From: Gimesia sp.
GTDB lineage: Bacteria > Planctomycetota > Planctomycetia > Planctomycetales > Planctomycetaceae
Length of the DNA stretch: 64,000 bases
Direction of reading: 5' to 3'
Assembly: GCF_040219335.1 (NCBI RefSeq)
Contig: NZ_JAVJSQ010000004.1
Span: forward strand, 124,001 to 188,000
Below the pieces are notes generated by a model, which was not told where the DNA came from, did not search any database, and worked only from the letters and a program-made list of their open reading frames with translations. The position numbers and the translations under genes were made by a program. Shown here one piece after another: positions 17,252 through 26,474 of the stretch (positions are counted from its first letter, which is position 1; each line of letters begins with the position of its first letter).

Positions 17252-18885
17252 TAAGAAGGCTTTCTGCTCAGAACTTCCACATCCACGATCCGACCTGACG
17301 GCTTCGTCAGGTCGACTACGATCGGCTGAGGTGTCACTTGTTGAGAGATGTTGCCGGCAGCATCTCTCGCAACAACCTGCAGATAAAATTTGGAAGGATT
17401 CCCGGGGCGAACCGACCAGGTAAACCGCCCCTGGTCTTCCTGCCACTCTACAATCGGCTCCCACGGACCACTTGGCTGGGTCGAGTAATTGATGGCGATT
17501 GGCTTTTCTGCAGGGTTAGGCTCGCTGATATTCCAGGAAATCGTGACTTTATTCGCTTCCCCTCCCACTCCCTGAACCACTGGGTCCAGTTGAATCACCG
17601 GAGCCTGACGATCTACCACAACAACCACATCAGGCTTTTCGCCTGACTTGGGCAGAGCATCGGCCAACCCGGCACCACTGCGAACCCGCAGGGTAAATCC
17701 GTAAATTCCATCGTTGGGAACTTCAACCTGGAAGGGACTCTTTTTATCGGGGTCTTCACCGTATTTATACCATTTCTGGCCATTGTCTTCTGTAATATAA
17801 AGCTCGACAGCTCCCACTCCCGAAGGTCCAACCTCATCGACCTGAAAACCGATCTGGAACTGAGTCCCGTTCAATACCTGTTTCCGATCAGCCGACCAGT
17901 TTTGAGCAGGCATCGGATACCGGTTTTTCGCATAGGCAGGCCGTTTTTCGGGATCGTCGGCAACATACTGTCCTTTGACCGAATCCTGGATGGGAGCTCC
18001 CGCTGGAGGAGCGGGATCAAATTGTCCCTCTCGGGGAAAGACCCCGGGCATCTGACGATTCGCCAGCGGAGTAGATGGTTCTAATGCACCAGGCTGTTCC
18101 GGCTGACCGGGTTGCTTCAGACTGGAATAGGGGGCCGGTGAACCCGGATCGTTCTGTGTTAAACTCTGTTCGGGACGAGCCCCCTGTGCGATCGGCTGAT
18201 TGAAATCTGGCAGATCCTGCTTCGGCTTGGGTAATGTGCGGCTGGCTGCAGCCACGACGCGAATTTGTTTCTGGCTGCTCCCCACATTATTCGCCCGGTC
18301 TTTGATCATGCCTCGTACCGAGACAACGCCCCCCTGGGAAATTGACCAGGTCGTCTGACCTCGGCTGTTAGGGGCAACAATCACACGCTGCCAATCCTGG
18401 CTCCCATTCTGAGCATATTCCAGAACCAGTTTAGTGGGGTCCAGATATTTGTCCTCAGCGTTCCAGATCAGCTGAACTTTTCCCGGAGAAACCTGTTTCA
18501 GATCCAGATCGAGCTGGGGTGGGGTGGTATCGATGACCACACGCAGACCAGGTTCGAAAACGCGCCCCGAGGGGTGCAGTTGATTATTGGCATCAAGCGT
18601 CCGGACCGAGAACCAGTATTCCCCATCCTGGGTCGCCGTGAAAGGAAATTTCCGCGTCGAAGGAGATACCGATTGCTGATGATTCCAGCTGACTCCGCGA
18701 TCGGTCGAGACATAGAGGCGAATCTCCCGGGCCCCCAGACGATCAATTTCTGCCTGATCGTAGTGGTAAGGAATCCGGAACTGTGTTTTACTGGTAAAGA
18801 CAGGTGATGCCGTCGCTGCAGAAACAGAAGTTGCAGCGCCACTCCAGATACAGCAACTGATTACCAGTAGTGAAAATAGTCTCAT
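17248..18885 (-). CDS. Secreted protein with duplicated Ig/Fn3-like beta-sandwich pairs
   Basis: 545 residues with a signal peptide (about 1-23) and no membrane anchor. Two related halves can be aligned: residues 30-210 and about 335-535 each have a strand set ending in EIRLYVSTDRGVSW or AVELYITEDNGQKW, a DGEYWFSVR/DGIYGFTLR strand, an aspartate-proline switch (DTTPPQLDLD, DRQAPVIQLD), and a second domain with a WN.(S/A)E core and a TTWS/FTWS strand. Between them is a Pro/Gln-rich linker of about 100 residues. This is typical of planctomycete exported adhesion or matrix proteins; the function is unknown. GGAGGTG about 9 bases upstream supports the ATG. Confidence 0.7.
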   Translation of the reverse strand: MRLFSLLVISCCIWSGAATSVSAATASPVFTSKTQFRIPYHYDQAEIDRLGAREIRLYVSTDRGVSWNHQQSVSPSTRKFPFTATQDGEYWFSVRTLDANNQLHPSGRVFEPGLRVVIDTTPPQLDLDLKQVSPGKVQLIWNAEDKYLDPTKLVLEYAQNGSQDWQRVIVAPNSRGQTTWSISQGGVVSVRGMIKDRANNVGSSQKQIRVVAAASRTLPKPKQDLPDFNQPIAQGARPEQSLTQNDPGSPAPYSSLKQPGQPEQPGALEPSTPLANRQMPGVFPREGQFDPAPPAGAPIQDSVKGQYVADDPEKRPAYAKNRYPMPAQNWSADRKQVLNGTQFQIGFQVDEVGPSGVGAVELYITEDNGQKWYKYGEDPDKKSPFQVEVPNDGIYGFTLRVRSGAGLADALPKSGEKPDVVVVVDRQAPVIQLDPVVQGVGGEANKVTISWNISEPNPAEKPIAINYSTQPSGPWEPIVEWQEDQGRFTWSVRPGNPSKFYLQVVARDAAGNISQQVTPQPIVVDLTKPSGRIVDVEVLSRKPSY

Positions 18886-19242
18886 GCCAATGCACCTCCA
18901 TGGCTGGATGACAATAGAATCAGGCCATCCTGCCCTGGAGCCCCTCCTGCGATTATGGTAACTGACCCAACAGCCAAGACGTACGGGGATACTAGTGATG
19001 GATCAGATCCTGACATGACAAGCAGCCTGAAATGGGCCATACGCTCGCCTGGCGTCGCTTGAACCGTCAATTCAGGATTGACGGACCACTAGTAGACCGA
19101 ATGCCGACTATCGGAAAATATCGTCCATTCGGATCTTACGACTTGAGACGATCTTTCGGGTTGAAACAGTCGTACCAGTACTGCTTCAACCCGTCAGACT
19201 TATATGACCAGACTGGCCAGTTATTTATAAAGCCTTGTTGAA
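18886..19242. other. 357-base intergenic region with three consecutive hairpins
   Basis: Lies downstream of the aldolase gene and upstream of the beta-sandwich gene, both on the minus strand. Three inverted repeats follow one another: 19064-19084 (CCGTCAAT/ATTGACGG, 5-base loop), 19097-19132 (CCGAATG/CATTCGG with inner GAC/GTC), and 19158-19192 (GGGTTGAA/TTCAACCC with inner CAGT/ACTG). None ends in a T-run. No convincing gene; the 69-codon frame at 19032-19241 runs through all three hairpins and looks like chance. Confidence 0.55.
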
Positions 19243-19890
19243 TCAGGCTTTGCGAAGCTCAGCAATTTTGGCCATGTATTCAGCGGTCAACTTCTGGATT
19301 CCCTCCAGATCGCCATCAGCGACCATCTGCTTCGTCACCAGCGAACTGCCCAGACCGACGGCACAGGCACCTGCTTTCATATAGGCAGGCAGCGTTTCCA
19401 GATCGACTCCGCCTGTTGGCATGAGCGGGATCTGGGGCAGGGGACCGTGCAGGGCTTTGAGATATTCGGGCCCCCCCACAAAAGCGGGGAAGACCTTAAT
19501 GATGTCCGCCCCAGATTCCCAGGCAGTGAGCACCTCGGTGGGTGTAAACGCGCCCGTCATGATCAGTTTATCATAACGGTTACAGAGCTCGATCACGTCT
19601 GGATTCACAGTCGGAGTCACAATAAATTCCGCCCCGGCCAGAATCGCAGCCCGCGCTGATTCCGGGTCGAGAACAGTCCCGGCCCCCAACAGGATCTTGT
19701 CGCCGATCTCACGTTTCACCTGAGCCAGAATATCCAGAACATTAGGGACGGTAAATGTGACTTCAATCACATCCAGGCCCCCAGCATAGATGGCTTTGGA
19801 AACATCAACCAGTAATTCACTGGAGGGAGCGCGAATAATCGCCACCGCACCACGATCCATAACCTGTGAGAAATCCGCGTGACGACTCAT
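19243..19890 (-). CDS. eda: 2-dehydro-3-deoxy-phosphogluconate (KDPG) aldolase
   Basis: 215 residues, the normal length for the Eda family. The Schiff-base lysine is Lys132 in IIKVFPA, with the catalytic Glu43 in VIEVTF and Thr92/Thr94 in VTPTVNP. GAGTVLD and LMPTGGVDL are the phosphate-binding signatures. It cleaves KDPG (or KDPGal) to pyruvate and glyceraldehyde 3-phosphate in the Entner-Doudoroff or a sugar-acid pathway, in the cytoplasm. The common PGVxTPTE motif reads TGAFTPTE here, which may shift specificity toward 4-hydroxy-2-oxoglutarate or KDPGal. No kinase or dehydratase partner is adjacent. Followed by the hairpin-rich spacer. Confidence 0.88.
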   Translation of the reverse strand: MSRHADFSQVMDRGAVAIIRAPSSELLVDVSKAIYAGGLDVIEVTFTVPNVLDILAQVKREIGDKILLGAGTVLDPESARAAILAGAEFIVTPTVNPDVIELCNRYDKLIMTGAFTPTEVLTAWESGADIIKVFPAFVGGPEYLKALHGPLPQIPLMPTGGVDLETLPAYMKAGACAVGLGSSLVTKQMVADGDLEGIQKLTAEYMAKIAELRKA

Positions 19891-19950
19891 CTGCTGTTAC
19901 CCCTGTTTCTCTGATATTTTGATCAAGCTGATAAGAATAGAATTCAGTTA

Positions 19951-20433
19951 TTACGACTGAAAAGAGAACTGTTCGGCAAATTCCAGGATCCACAAGTCCA
20001 TGAGATCCTGAAAAGACTGAATGTCAGCCTCTGCAATAAACTGATAATGTGAGCGGTTAAAGGTCTCTTTATTGCGAATGGTTGCTTTAGCAACCAGTTC
20101 AATAATATGTGTTTCTGTAAACGGTCTGACAATCATTTCCAGCCGACTGTACAGTGTCTGTGCCTTGCCACGTGACAGATTGACATCATCGCGGGTAATG
20201 CGGGATCCCCAGCCCTCTTCTCCCATGACTGTATTGAACTGAAAACCGGGGAAGTGATCGGCCAGTTTCTTCAGACAGTTATCAATGTGGTCAGTCAGTT
20301 CGAGTCGGTACTTCAGATGAAGATTACGAAACTCCTCCTCGGACATCTTCTTACCGACTTCCTGCCGGGTTTCTTCATCTTTGGCCGCACGCCCCTTATT
20401 GATTGCGTGCTTAAGACGCTTTTCAAAGTCCAT
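19951..20433 (-). CDS. Conserved-looking hypothetical protein
   Basis: 160 residues, no signal or membrane segment, charged N-terminus (RLKHAINKGRAAKDEETRQE) likely helical, then a mixed alpha/beta part with FNTVMGEEGWGSRITRDDV and SRLEMIVRPFTE. I do not recognise it. The even codon use and good ORF length support a real gene. It is the only minus-strand gene between the aldolase and the long divergent spacer. Function unknown. Confidence 0.55.
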   Translation of the reverse strand: MDFEKRLKHAINKGRAAKDEETRQEVGKKMSEEEFRNLHLKYRLELTDHIDNCLKKLADHFPGFQFNTVMGEEGWGSRITRDDVNLSRGKAQTLYSRLEMIVRPFTETHIIELVAKATIRNKETFNRSHYQFIAEADIQSFQDLMDLWILEFAEQFSFQS

Positions 20434-21057
20434 TCATAATCCCTGAAATTCAAAACCGGTCGTTATAAGTCATAAATCAACATTCGCTGCCGAGCAGGTT
20501 GACTTCTATTATACGTAGTTACTGGCAGAAGAGATCATAAAAGTGATGAGTCTGGTATGCAATGCAAGGCACACCAGTGAGCCGGAGATCTTTGACGATT
20601 CGTTACTTCCCAAATAATTATTCTCGTTCAACTTAAGGTAATTTCGACAATGTAAGTCTTACCAGAACCTCTGAAGCTCTGAGCGTCCTCTCTTTTCTAT
20701 TGTACCCAGTCCTAAACGTGGCCCGTTTCCCTTTCAGGCGTCTAGAAAACCCGATCACCCCTGTATTTAAAGCGGTTTACTCCAAAACGCCACAATTATG
20801 CGATTCACCACAGAACACCTGTTTTGATTTACCACCGTATTTTGCTCGACTTTGGCGCATGATATGCAAGTTCATTTAAACTACAGCCAAGGCACTCAGA
20901 CTCAACAGGGCTTGCCTGAATTATGGTTCTTTCCAATAATGAAGAAAAGCTCAGCAGCGTTCAGATGGACTTCACGTTAAAAAGAACGCGATTGAGGTGA
21001 CTGTCGCAGGTTTAAACTAGGAAAGGCAGAACGAGATTTCCTTCTGCTGATTTTAAA
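20434..21057. other. 624-base divergent intergenic region
   Basis: No open frame of 60 codons or more. It holds the start regions of the minus-strand unknown and the plus-strand SHOCT-like gene. TGGCGCATGATATGCA (20853-20868) has GG and GC at the spacing of a sigma54 -24/-12 element but matches the consensus poorly. TTGACG (about 20592) is followed 17 bases later by TAATTA, also weak. I see no strong hairpin or repeat. Confidence 0.4.
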
Positions 21058-21411
21058 GTGACTCAGAATTATTTATTACAGGGAAATCAGGCGGCTAAGC
21101 AGAAGCTGTTTAAGGAACTCTTTGACGGACACGCCGTTGAGTGGGGCCTGGCAGTTTTACTAATCATTTTTTTGATTTGGGTAATAGTATGGATCGTAGG
21201 ACGTTTTAGGGAAAATGAAGATCGTCATGTCGATGCGCGTGAATTACTGCTCCAGTTCGCAGAAATGCAACGAGAAGGTGACCTTACCGACGACGAATTC
21301 CGATCCATCAAAAAACGGCTTGTTGATTCATCCGATAACAATCCGGAACAAGAGAAGAAAGACGAGTTGTCCGATTCTCCAGATGTGAGTGACCAGCAAC
21401 TACCCGGTTGA
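21058..21411 (+). CDS. Small membrane-anchored protein with SHOCT-like motif
   Basis: 117 residues. One membrane helix (about 30-48, LAVLLIIFLIWVIVWIVG) is followed by a soluble part in which LLLQFAEMQREGDLTDDEF and RSIKKRLVD have the form of a SHOCT (short C-terminal) motif, then an acidic tail. SHOCT-like tails are common on bacterial membrane proteins and are of unclear function. GTG is the only usable start: the frame is closed by TAA at 21013 and there is no ATG between. No clear ribosome site is seen. Same strand as clpX, 200 bases upstream of it. Confidence 0.6.
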   Translation: MTQNYLLQGNQAAKQKLFKELFDGHAVEWGLAVLLIIFLIWVIVWIVGRFRENEDRHVDARELLLQFAEMQREGDLTDDEFRSIKKRLVDSSDNNPEQEKKDELSDSPDVSDQQLPG

Positions 21412-21611
21412 AGGTCAACTGTGCTTCATCGAGTTCCTGTTTGGAAACGACTGTATCACCCGATTGATTGCCTCTAATAATAATTATTTCTGATTCTAGA
21501 TGAGGAACTCATTTCACAAGTTATACCTATCGAGTGATTTGCAGGGAGGCAGAATCAAAACTCACTGGACGTTGAACGCCATAATTTAGTTGACACCGTT
21601 GAAGGGAAGCT

Positions 21612-22895
21612 ATGCCCACCGGACGAGATATCACCTCTGGAAAACGTAATTCTTCTGGTAAGAAAAATGCGAACTGCTCTTTCTGTAGAAAAAGTTATCG
21701 CGAAGTCGGCCCTCTGGTAGAGGGGCCCGACAATGCCTATATCTGTGGAGAATGTATAGAAGTCTGCCAGTCGATTCTGGAACAGGAACATCGTCGTCGT
21801 GGAACGACCAAGAAACTGTTCAAGAATGTTCCTACTCCCCGGGAAATTGTCACACACCTGAATGACTACGTCATCGGTCAGGAACGTGCCAAGAAAGTTA
21901 TGGCGGTTGCTGTCCACAATCACTACAAGCGACTGATGCACGCCGAGGAAGCCAGTTCAGATGTTGAACTTGATAAATCGAACATCCTGCTGATCGGACC
22001 CACCGGTTCCGGTAAGACGCTGCTCGCTAAGAGTCTGGCTCGCTACCTGCAGGTACCTTTCGCCATCGGTGATGCGACAACCCTCACTGAAGCCGGCTAC
22101 GTCGGCGAAGACGTCGAAAACCTGCTCCTCAAACTGCTACATGCCGCTGATTTCGATGTAGAAGCTGCCCAGCGCGGGATTCTGTTCATCGACGAGATCG
22201 ATAAAATTGGCAAGACCAGCCAGAACGTTTCGATCACACGCGACGTTTCCGGAGAAGGGGTTCAGCAGGCACTGCTCAAGATGCTGGAAGGTACCGTTGC
22301 CAATGTGCCTCCGCAGGGAGGCCGTAAGCATCCTGAGCAACAGTACATCCAGCTTGATACCAGTAATATTCTGTTTATCTGCGGTGGTACTTTTGTGGGA
22401 CTCGAAGACATTGTCGGCAAGCGACTCGGTCGCAAGACGATCGGCTTCGGGCAGTCACATCAGAAGAAAGATCAGGAGAAATCCAAGAACGACCTGCTGG
22501 CCCAGGCCTCAGTCGACGATGTACTTGAATTTGGCCTGATCCCCGAGCTGCTCGGACGACTCCCCGTTCTCTCCACGCTCAGTCAGCTGGAAGAAAAAGA
22601 TCTGGTCCGCGTCCTGCAGGAACCAAAGAATTCACTGGTTCGCCAGTTTCAGAAGTTCTTCGAAATGGAGAACGCCGAACTGGAATTCACAGATGCAGCC
22701 CTGCACGAAATTGCCTGTATCGCCCAGAAAAAGAATACTGGAGCACGTGGTTTACGTAGCGTGATCGAACAGGCCATGTTCGACATCATGTACGAACTGC
22801 CCGAGCAGGAAGCCGGCAAGAAGTACGTCGTTACTCCGGAAATCATCCGGGGCACTGAACATCTTTTCCCCAAAGATGACTCAGCAGCCGCATAG
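21612..22895 (+). CDS. clpX: ATP-dependent Clp protease ATP-binding subunit ClpX
   Basis: 427 residues, typical. The N-terminal C4 zinc domain has Cys22, Cys25, Cys45 and Cys48; the AAA+ module has Walker A GPTGSGKT (129-136), Walker B LFIDEID (191-197), and the C-terminal sensor region [11 protein letters not shown]. ClpX unfolds tagged substrates and feeds them to ClpP. The usual clpP partner is not directly upstream here. GAAGGGA before the ATG supports the start. A perfect intrinsic terminator follows 46 bases after the stop. Confidence 0.97.
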   Translation: MPTGRDITSGKRNSSGKKNANCSFCRKSYREVGPLVEGPDNAYICGECIEVCQSILEQEHRRRGTTKKLFKNVPTPREIVTHLNDYVIGQERAKKVMAVAVHNHYKRLMHAEEASSDVELDKSNILLIGPTGSGKTLLAKSLARYLQVPFAIGDATTLTEAGYVGEDVENLLLKLLHAADFDVEAAQRGILFIDEIDKIGKTSQNVSITRDVSGEGVQQALLKMLEGTVANVPPQGGRKHPEQQYIQLDTSNILFICGGTFVGLEDIVGKRLGRKTIGFGQSHQKKDQEKSKNDLLAQASVDDVLEFGLIPELLGRLPVLSTLSQLEEKDLVRVLQEPKNSLVRQFQKFFEMENAELEFTDAALHEIACIAQKKNTGARGLRSVIEQAMFDIMYELPEQEAGKKYVVTPEIIRGTEHLFPKDDSAAA

Positions 22896-22941
22896 ACTTG
22901 CCCCTGGGCAGAATCTATAATGAACTTGAAATGAACAATTT

Positions 22942-22972
22942 CCCGCCGGAGCAGCTCTCCGGCGGGTTTTCT
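22942..22972 (+). terminator. Intrinsic terminator of clpX
   Basis: Ten-base perfect GC-rich stem, arms CCCGCCGGAG (22942-22951) and CTCCGGCGGG (22957-22966), loop CAGCT, then TTTTCTT. It ends transcription just before the FHA gene. Confidence 0.9.
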
Positions 22973-22990
22973 TATGTGTGGTCAACCGTT

Positions 22991-23548
22991 ATGAAAATTC
23001 GTCTGAGCCTTCAAAATGGGTCGAAGAAACTGAAGTCGATGACACTCACGAAAACGACTTTGGTGGGCCGATCAGCCGATTGTGACTTAAAGCTCAAGTC
23101 CGATCTGGTGAGCCGTCATCACTGCAGGATCGTCCTGACTGAGTCCGTGGCACTGGTACATGACCTGGGTAGCTCCAACGGCACCTTTATCGATGGAAAC
23201 AGAGTAACCCCTAAACGGGATACCAAGCTATTGCCGGGTTGCGTACTTTCCATTGCAGACGTCAGCTTTCGTATTGACTACGACCCGCAGGCCTTCGTGG
23301 ACGTTGGCTCCACAATCAATCTCAAAAGCGTGGGGGAACTACTGCCGGAGCTTCCTTTTACCTCCGCTTCAGACGATGTGATCCCCGTCGAAGTGAATCT
23401 GCCGGAAAACCAGGCTAAATCATCCAGGAAAAAATCCAGCGAAACGGTGACCATCGACGAATACAATCCAGATGCGGAAACTTCGGAAAATAAAAAGACG
23501 ATTCAATTTCCTGAAATAGAATTAACAGATAAGATGAGGCAGAGTTAA
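22991..23548 (+). CDS. FHA-domain protein
   Basis: 185 residues. The forkhead-associated fold covers about 1-100 with the phosphothreonine-binding signature complete: GRS (26-28), SRHH (41-44) and SSNGTF (61-66). FHA domains bind phosphothreonine peptides made by Ser/Thr kinases, which are numerous in planctomycetes. The C-terminal 80 residues are low-complexity and charged. I place the start at ATG 22991; the frame reaches back to a TTG at 22898 but that would run through the clpX terminator. The start lacks a good ribosome site and lies only 19 bases after the terminator T-run, so the promoter may overlap the terminator. Confidence 0.85.
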   Translation: MKIRLSLQNGSKKLKSMTLTKTTLVGRSADCDLKLKSDLVSRHHCRIVLTESVALVHDLGSSNGTFIDGNRVTPKRDTKLLPGCVLSIADVSFRIDYDPQAFVDVGSTINLKSVGELLPELPFTSASDDVIPVEVNLPENQAKSSRKKSSETVTIDEYNPDAETSENKKTIQFPEIELTDKMRQS

Positions 23549-23579
23549 ATTTTCATTGTCACCAGAGCAGGATCCGCAG

Positions 23580-23966
23580 ATGTCAGACAACGATGTACAA
23601 GACCTCTTGAAATTAAGCAAACAGCTTCTGGACGCCATTGATCACAAAGACTGGAACACGTATACCAGCCTCTGCGATGAAGAGCTGACCTGTTTCGAAC
23701 CGGAAGCCCGAGGGCATCTCGTAACCGGAATGGACTTTCATCGCTTCTACTTCGACATGAACCCGACAGGTCGACCGCGGCAGTCCACCATCAGTTCCCC
23801 CATGGTTTCCATCATGGGAGAAGTCGCTCTGGTCACCTACATCCGCGTGGTACAGTCGATTGACGAACATGGCCACGATCACAGTGCTGCCTGCGAAGAA
23901 TCCCGCATCTGGCAGAAACAGGACGGAGAATGGCAGCACGTCCATTTTCATCGTTCCACTATCTGA
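23580..23966 (+). CDS. SnoaL-like / CaMKII-association-domain-like protein
   Basis: 128 residues. The order of elements (helix LLKLSKQLLDAIDHKDWNTY, CFEPEARGHLVTGMDFHRFY, strand VALVTYIRVVQ, and closing RIWQKQDGEWQHVHFHRS) matches the NTF2-like fold of the CaMKII association domain (CaMKII_AD). Such small proteins often dimerise; some are enzymes, some are scaffolds. ATG at 23580 has AGGA about 7 bases upstream and is preferred over a TTG at 23556. It lies 31 bases after the FHA gene and likely shares its transcript. Confidence 0.78.
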   Translation: MSDNDVQDLLKLSKQLLDAIDHKDWNTYTSLCDEELTCFEPEARGHLVTGMDFHRFYFDMNPTGRPRQSTISSPMVSIMGEVALVTYIRVVQSIDEHGHDHSAACEESRIWQKQDGEWQHVHFHRSTI

Positions 23967-24037
23967 AATACCAACCGCGCCAGGCCTGCCAGTCGAATCA
24001 TGTTCGCTCAGGCCTGAACAACCATGATTGAGTTAGT

Positions 24038-24421
24038 ATGACCAGCGAAACAGAACCCCGATCCCAAATCGTGATTCTCTGCGCCGACCTGATGTTTCAA
24101 AGTCAGATCACCGGTGCCGCCCGTCTAAACGGCTTCTCTTTTACCTGCGTCTTGAGTCTGGCTCAGGCAATGGGAGAGCTGACAAACGAGCTTCCGCAAC
24201 TGCTGATCATTGATTTAAATCAGCCGAAAATTGACTGGGAACTACTGACCCGGACGATGCAGCAATATCCGCAATTAACCAGCATCGCATATGGACCACA
24301 CGTCGATACAGAAACACTTCAGCAGGCCAGAGATGCAGGCTGCGACCAGGTGCTGCCGCGGAGCCAGTTCTCTGCGAACCTCCCGCGATTACTGCAGACA
24401 GCACTCTCGACAGACGATTAG
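24038..24421 (+). CDS. Degenerate response-regulator receiver-like protein
   Basis: 127 residues with the five-strand rhythm of a receiver: [10 protein letters not shown] (11-20), LLIIDL with Asp59 in the phosphoacceptor position, SIAYGP (82-87) and DQVLPRSQF. The acidic pair of strand 1 is reduced to a single Asp17 and the conserved Lys of strand 5 is replaced (VLPR), so normal phosphorylation chemistry is doubtful. It has no output domain. It follows the FHA and CaMKII-AD-like genes, which suggests a small signalling set. Its stop overlaps the convergent lysC stop by four bases. Confidence 0.65.
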   Translation: MTSETEPRSQIVILCADLMFQSQITGAARLNGFSFTCVLSLAQAMGELTNELPQLLIIDLNQPKIDWELLTRTMQQYPQLTSIAYGPHVDTETLQQARDAGCDQVLPRSQFSANLPRLLQTALSTDD

Positions 24422-26214
24422 CTCAGACCAAACTTTTTCAGCAGGCCCTGGTAGGCTTTTTCGCCATCTTCCAGCGCAACAACGGCACTGATCCGGGTTT
24501 CACTGGTGTTAATCATCTGAATGTTGATCTCCGCTTCCGCCAGGGCGCTGAACATTGACTGCCCGACTCCCGTATGGCTGCGAAGTCCAATCCCAACCAC
24601 TGACAATTTAGCAATCTCAGCCTCATGGCTCAGTTCGGCTTCCCCCCACTCCGAGAGCAGCGGCTCGACCAGTTTCAGGCTTTTCTCCAGCGAAGTGCGC
24701 GGCACGGTGAACGAAAGATGTGCCTGTTCTTCTTCGCCCATGTTTTGCACAATCATGTCCACGGAAACACCGCCTTCTGCGACGACGGAAAACAGACGTG
24801 AGCAAATGCCCGGATTGTCCGGCAGATTTCTGACAGTGACTCGGGACTGGGTCTGATCCAACAGAACTTCGCTGACCACGATGTCTTCCATATGGGAGAG
24901 TTGATCGACGATCTCCTGCTCCAGTTCTGCTGTTTTCTGCTGAGACTCGTCAGGCTGTCCCTCTCCGGCCTGAATCTGATTTGATGCAAAATCGTAGCTG
25001 GTCAAACGGTCCAACTCAAAACCATTGTGGATCACGCGGACTGCTTCATCGCATTGATCCCGGTCGACGAGTACCGTCACCTTGATTTCGCTGGTAGTAA
25101 TCATACCCACATTGATATCAGCGTCTGCCAGGATCGAGAACATCCGACTGGCAACACCGTAATTGTTCCGCATGCCACTGCCGACGATGGAAACCTTGGA
25201 CAGATTGGTTCCATGCTGAATCTTGCCGGCACCGATATCTTCAATTGCCTCGCCAGCTGCGGTCAACGTCTCGGCAAGATCAGACTGAGGTACGGTAAAG
25301 GATACCCGTGCCAGGCCCCCCGTTCCCACATCCTGAACGATCATATCCAGGGTAATTTTACGCTCTGCCATCCGGGCAAAAATACTGCTCATGATACCCG
25401 GCTCGTCCGGAATATCGGTCAGGCTCACCCGAACCTCATCCCTCACAAAGGCCACTCCGGTCACGACCGGAGCCGCATCCAACGCCTGTGCCGCGATCAG
25501 GGTGCCTTCACCATCCGAAAAAGAGGGACGTACCTTCAGGGGAACTCTGTATTTTTTGGCAAATTCAATAGAACGCGAATGCATCACACCCGCTCCCAGG
25601 CTGGCCAATTCCAGCATTTCATCGTAAGAGATGCTGGCCATCTGATGGGCCTCGGGAACCACACGGGGATCGGTGGTGAAGACCCCTTCCACGTCGGTAT
25701 AAATCTCGCACATGTCGGCTTCGAGAACAGCTGCCAGCGCGGTCGCCGTTGTATCACTTCCCCCACGTCCCAGGGTGGTAATATTCCAGTCTTTGTCCCG
25801 CCCCTGAAAGCCGGCAGCAATGACGATCTTGCCTTCATTCAAAGCCGCTTTCATCCGCTCAGTCGAGATTGAGATGATACGAGCTTTCGTATGCGAGGAA
25901 TCAGTCACTACACCGATCTGAGAACCAGTCAGACTGATCGCCTCGACGCCCAGTTTATGAATCGCCATCGCCATCAATGCCACTGATTCCTGCTCACCGG
26001 TAGAGAGCAACATGTCCATTTCGCGGGGAGTCGGATGATCGGTGATTTCAGCAGCCAGGCCGACCAGTTCATCCGTTTTTTTGCCGCGGGCGCTGACAAC
26101 CATCACGACCTGGTGCCCCGCCTGATGCATGGCAGTCGCGCGACGGGCTGCAGCCTGAATCTTACTGGTATCAGCGACACTCGTTCCACCGAACTTCTGG
26201 ACTATGAGCGACAC
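24418..26214 (-). CDS. lysC: Aspartate kinase with four ACT domains
   Basis: 598 residues. The kinase domain starts with KFGGTSV (7-13), has [11 protein letters not shown], and the catalytic [10 protein letters not shown] near 190. Two ACT-domain pairs follow (about 265-410 and 440-595); each has the DIPDEPGI or NLPDNPGI strand and the [11 protein letters not shown] or [11 protein letters not shown] element. Single-pair enzymes are about 410 residues, so the regulatory half is duplicated, as known in some cyanobacteria and planctomycetes. It makes aspartyl phosphate for lysine, threonine, methionine and diaminopimelate. GTG at 26214 has TTGGAG seven bases upstream and is chosen over an upstream frame of 88 codons that includes the intergenic region. 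It is last in the cell-wall cluster. Confidence 0.93.
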   Translation of the reverse strand: MSLIVQKFGGTSVADTSKIQAAARRATAMHQAGHQVVMVVSARGKKTDELVGLAAEITDHPTPREMDMLLSTGEQESVALMAMAIHKLGVEAISLTGSQIGVVTDSSHTKARIISISTERMKAALNEGKIVIAAGFQGRDKDWNITTLGRGGSDTTATALAAVLEADMCEIYTDVEGVFTTDPRVVPEAHQMASISYDEMLELASLGAGVMHSRSIEFAKKYRVPLKVRPSFSDGEGTLIAAQALDAAPVVTGVAFVRDEVRVSLTDIPDEPGIMSSIFARMAERKITLDMIVQDVGTGGLARVSFTVPQSDLAETLTAAGEAIEDIGAGKIQHGTNLSKVSIVGSGMRNNYGVASRMFSILADADINVGMITTSEIKVTVLVDRDQCDEAVRVIHNGFELDRLTSYDFASNQIQAGEGQPDESQQKTAELEQEIVDQLSHMEDIVVSEVLLDQTQSRVTVRNLPDNPGICSRLFSVVAEGGVSVDMIVQNMGEEEQAHLSFTVPRTSLEKSLKLVEPLLSEWGEAELSHEAEIAKLSVVGIGLRSHTGVGQSMFSALAEAEINIQMINTSETRISAVVALEDGEKAYQGLLKKFGLS

Positions 26215-26474
26215 GTCTCGTCTCCAATTTCTAAACTTCTGATGCAAAAGAACTTGAGTAGTGTAATCTCGACTGGCAGAACAATATGGCTCCATTCCTG
26301 CTGCCCAAGTGCTAGAAAGGTAACAAATCCCCTCTGATTCGTGAATCAACAGGCTGGGGGGATTCCGTAAAACCTGGAAAAGCCCTGAAAACTGACAGGT
26401 TCTGCCAGCACAGGTACCTCTGTAACCGGATATCAGTACCTGAACCCCCTGAAAATGGTATATTGTACACCACC
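26215..26474 (-). promoter_or_regulatory. 260-base lysC leader
   Basis: Between murG stop and lysC start, longer than the other gaps of the cluster. It carries a palindrome TGATTC-GT-GAATCA (26335-26348) and inverted arms CAGGTAC/GTACCTG (26411-26417 and 26436-26442). A separate lysC promoter or leader control is possible, but no clear -35/-10 pair is visible and no known lysine riboswitch pattern was recognised. Confidence 0.35.

Noticed and set aside
19032..19241. 69-codon frame after the aldolase gene
   Set aside because: It passes through three hairpins, has no ribosome site and no family pattern.
20853..20868. Sigma54-like -24/-12 element
   Set aside because: GG and GC have the right spacing but the rest of the consensus fails, and the next start is about 190 bases away without enhancer evidence.
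21591..21596. TTGACA just before clpX
   Set aside because: Only about 20 bases before the ATG, so no room for a -10 box and leader.
25027..25872. Long open frame (281 codons) on the plus strand opposite lysC
   Set aside because: It lies wholly within the conserved lysC sequence in antisense; the protein has no recognisable pattern and is the usual codon-bias shadow.
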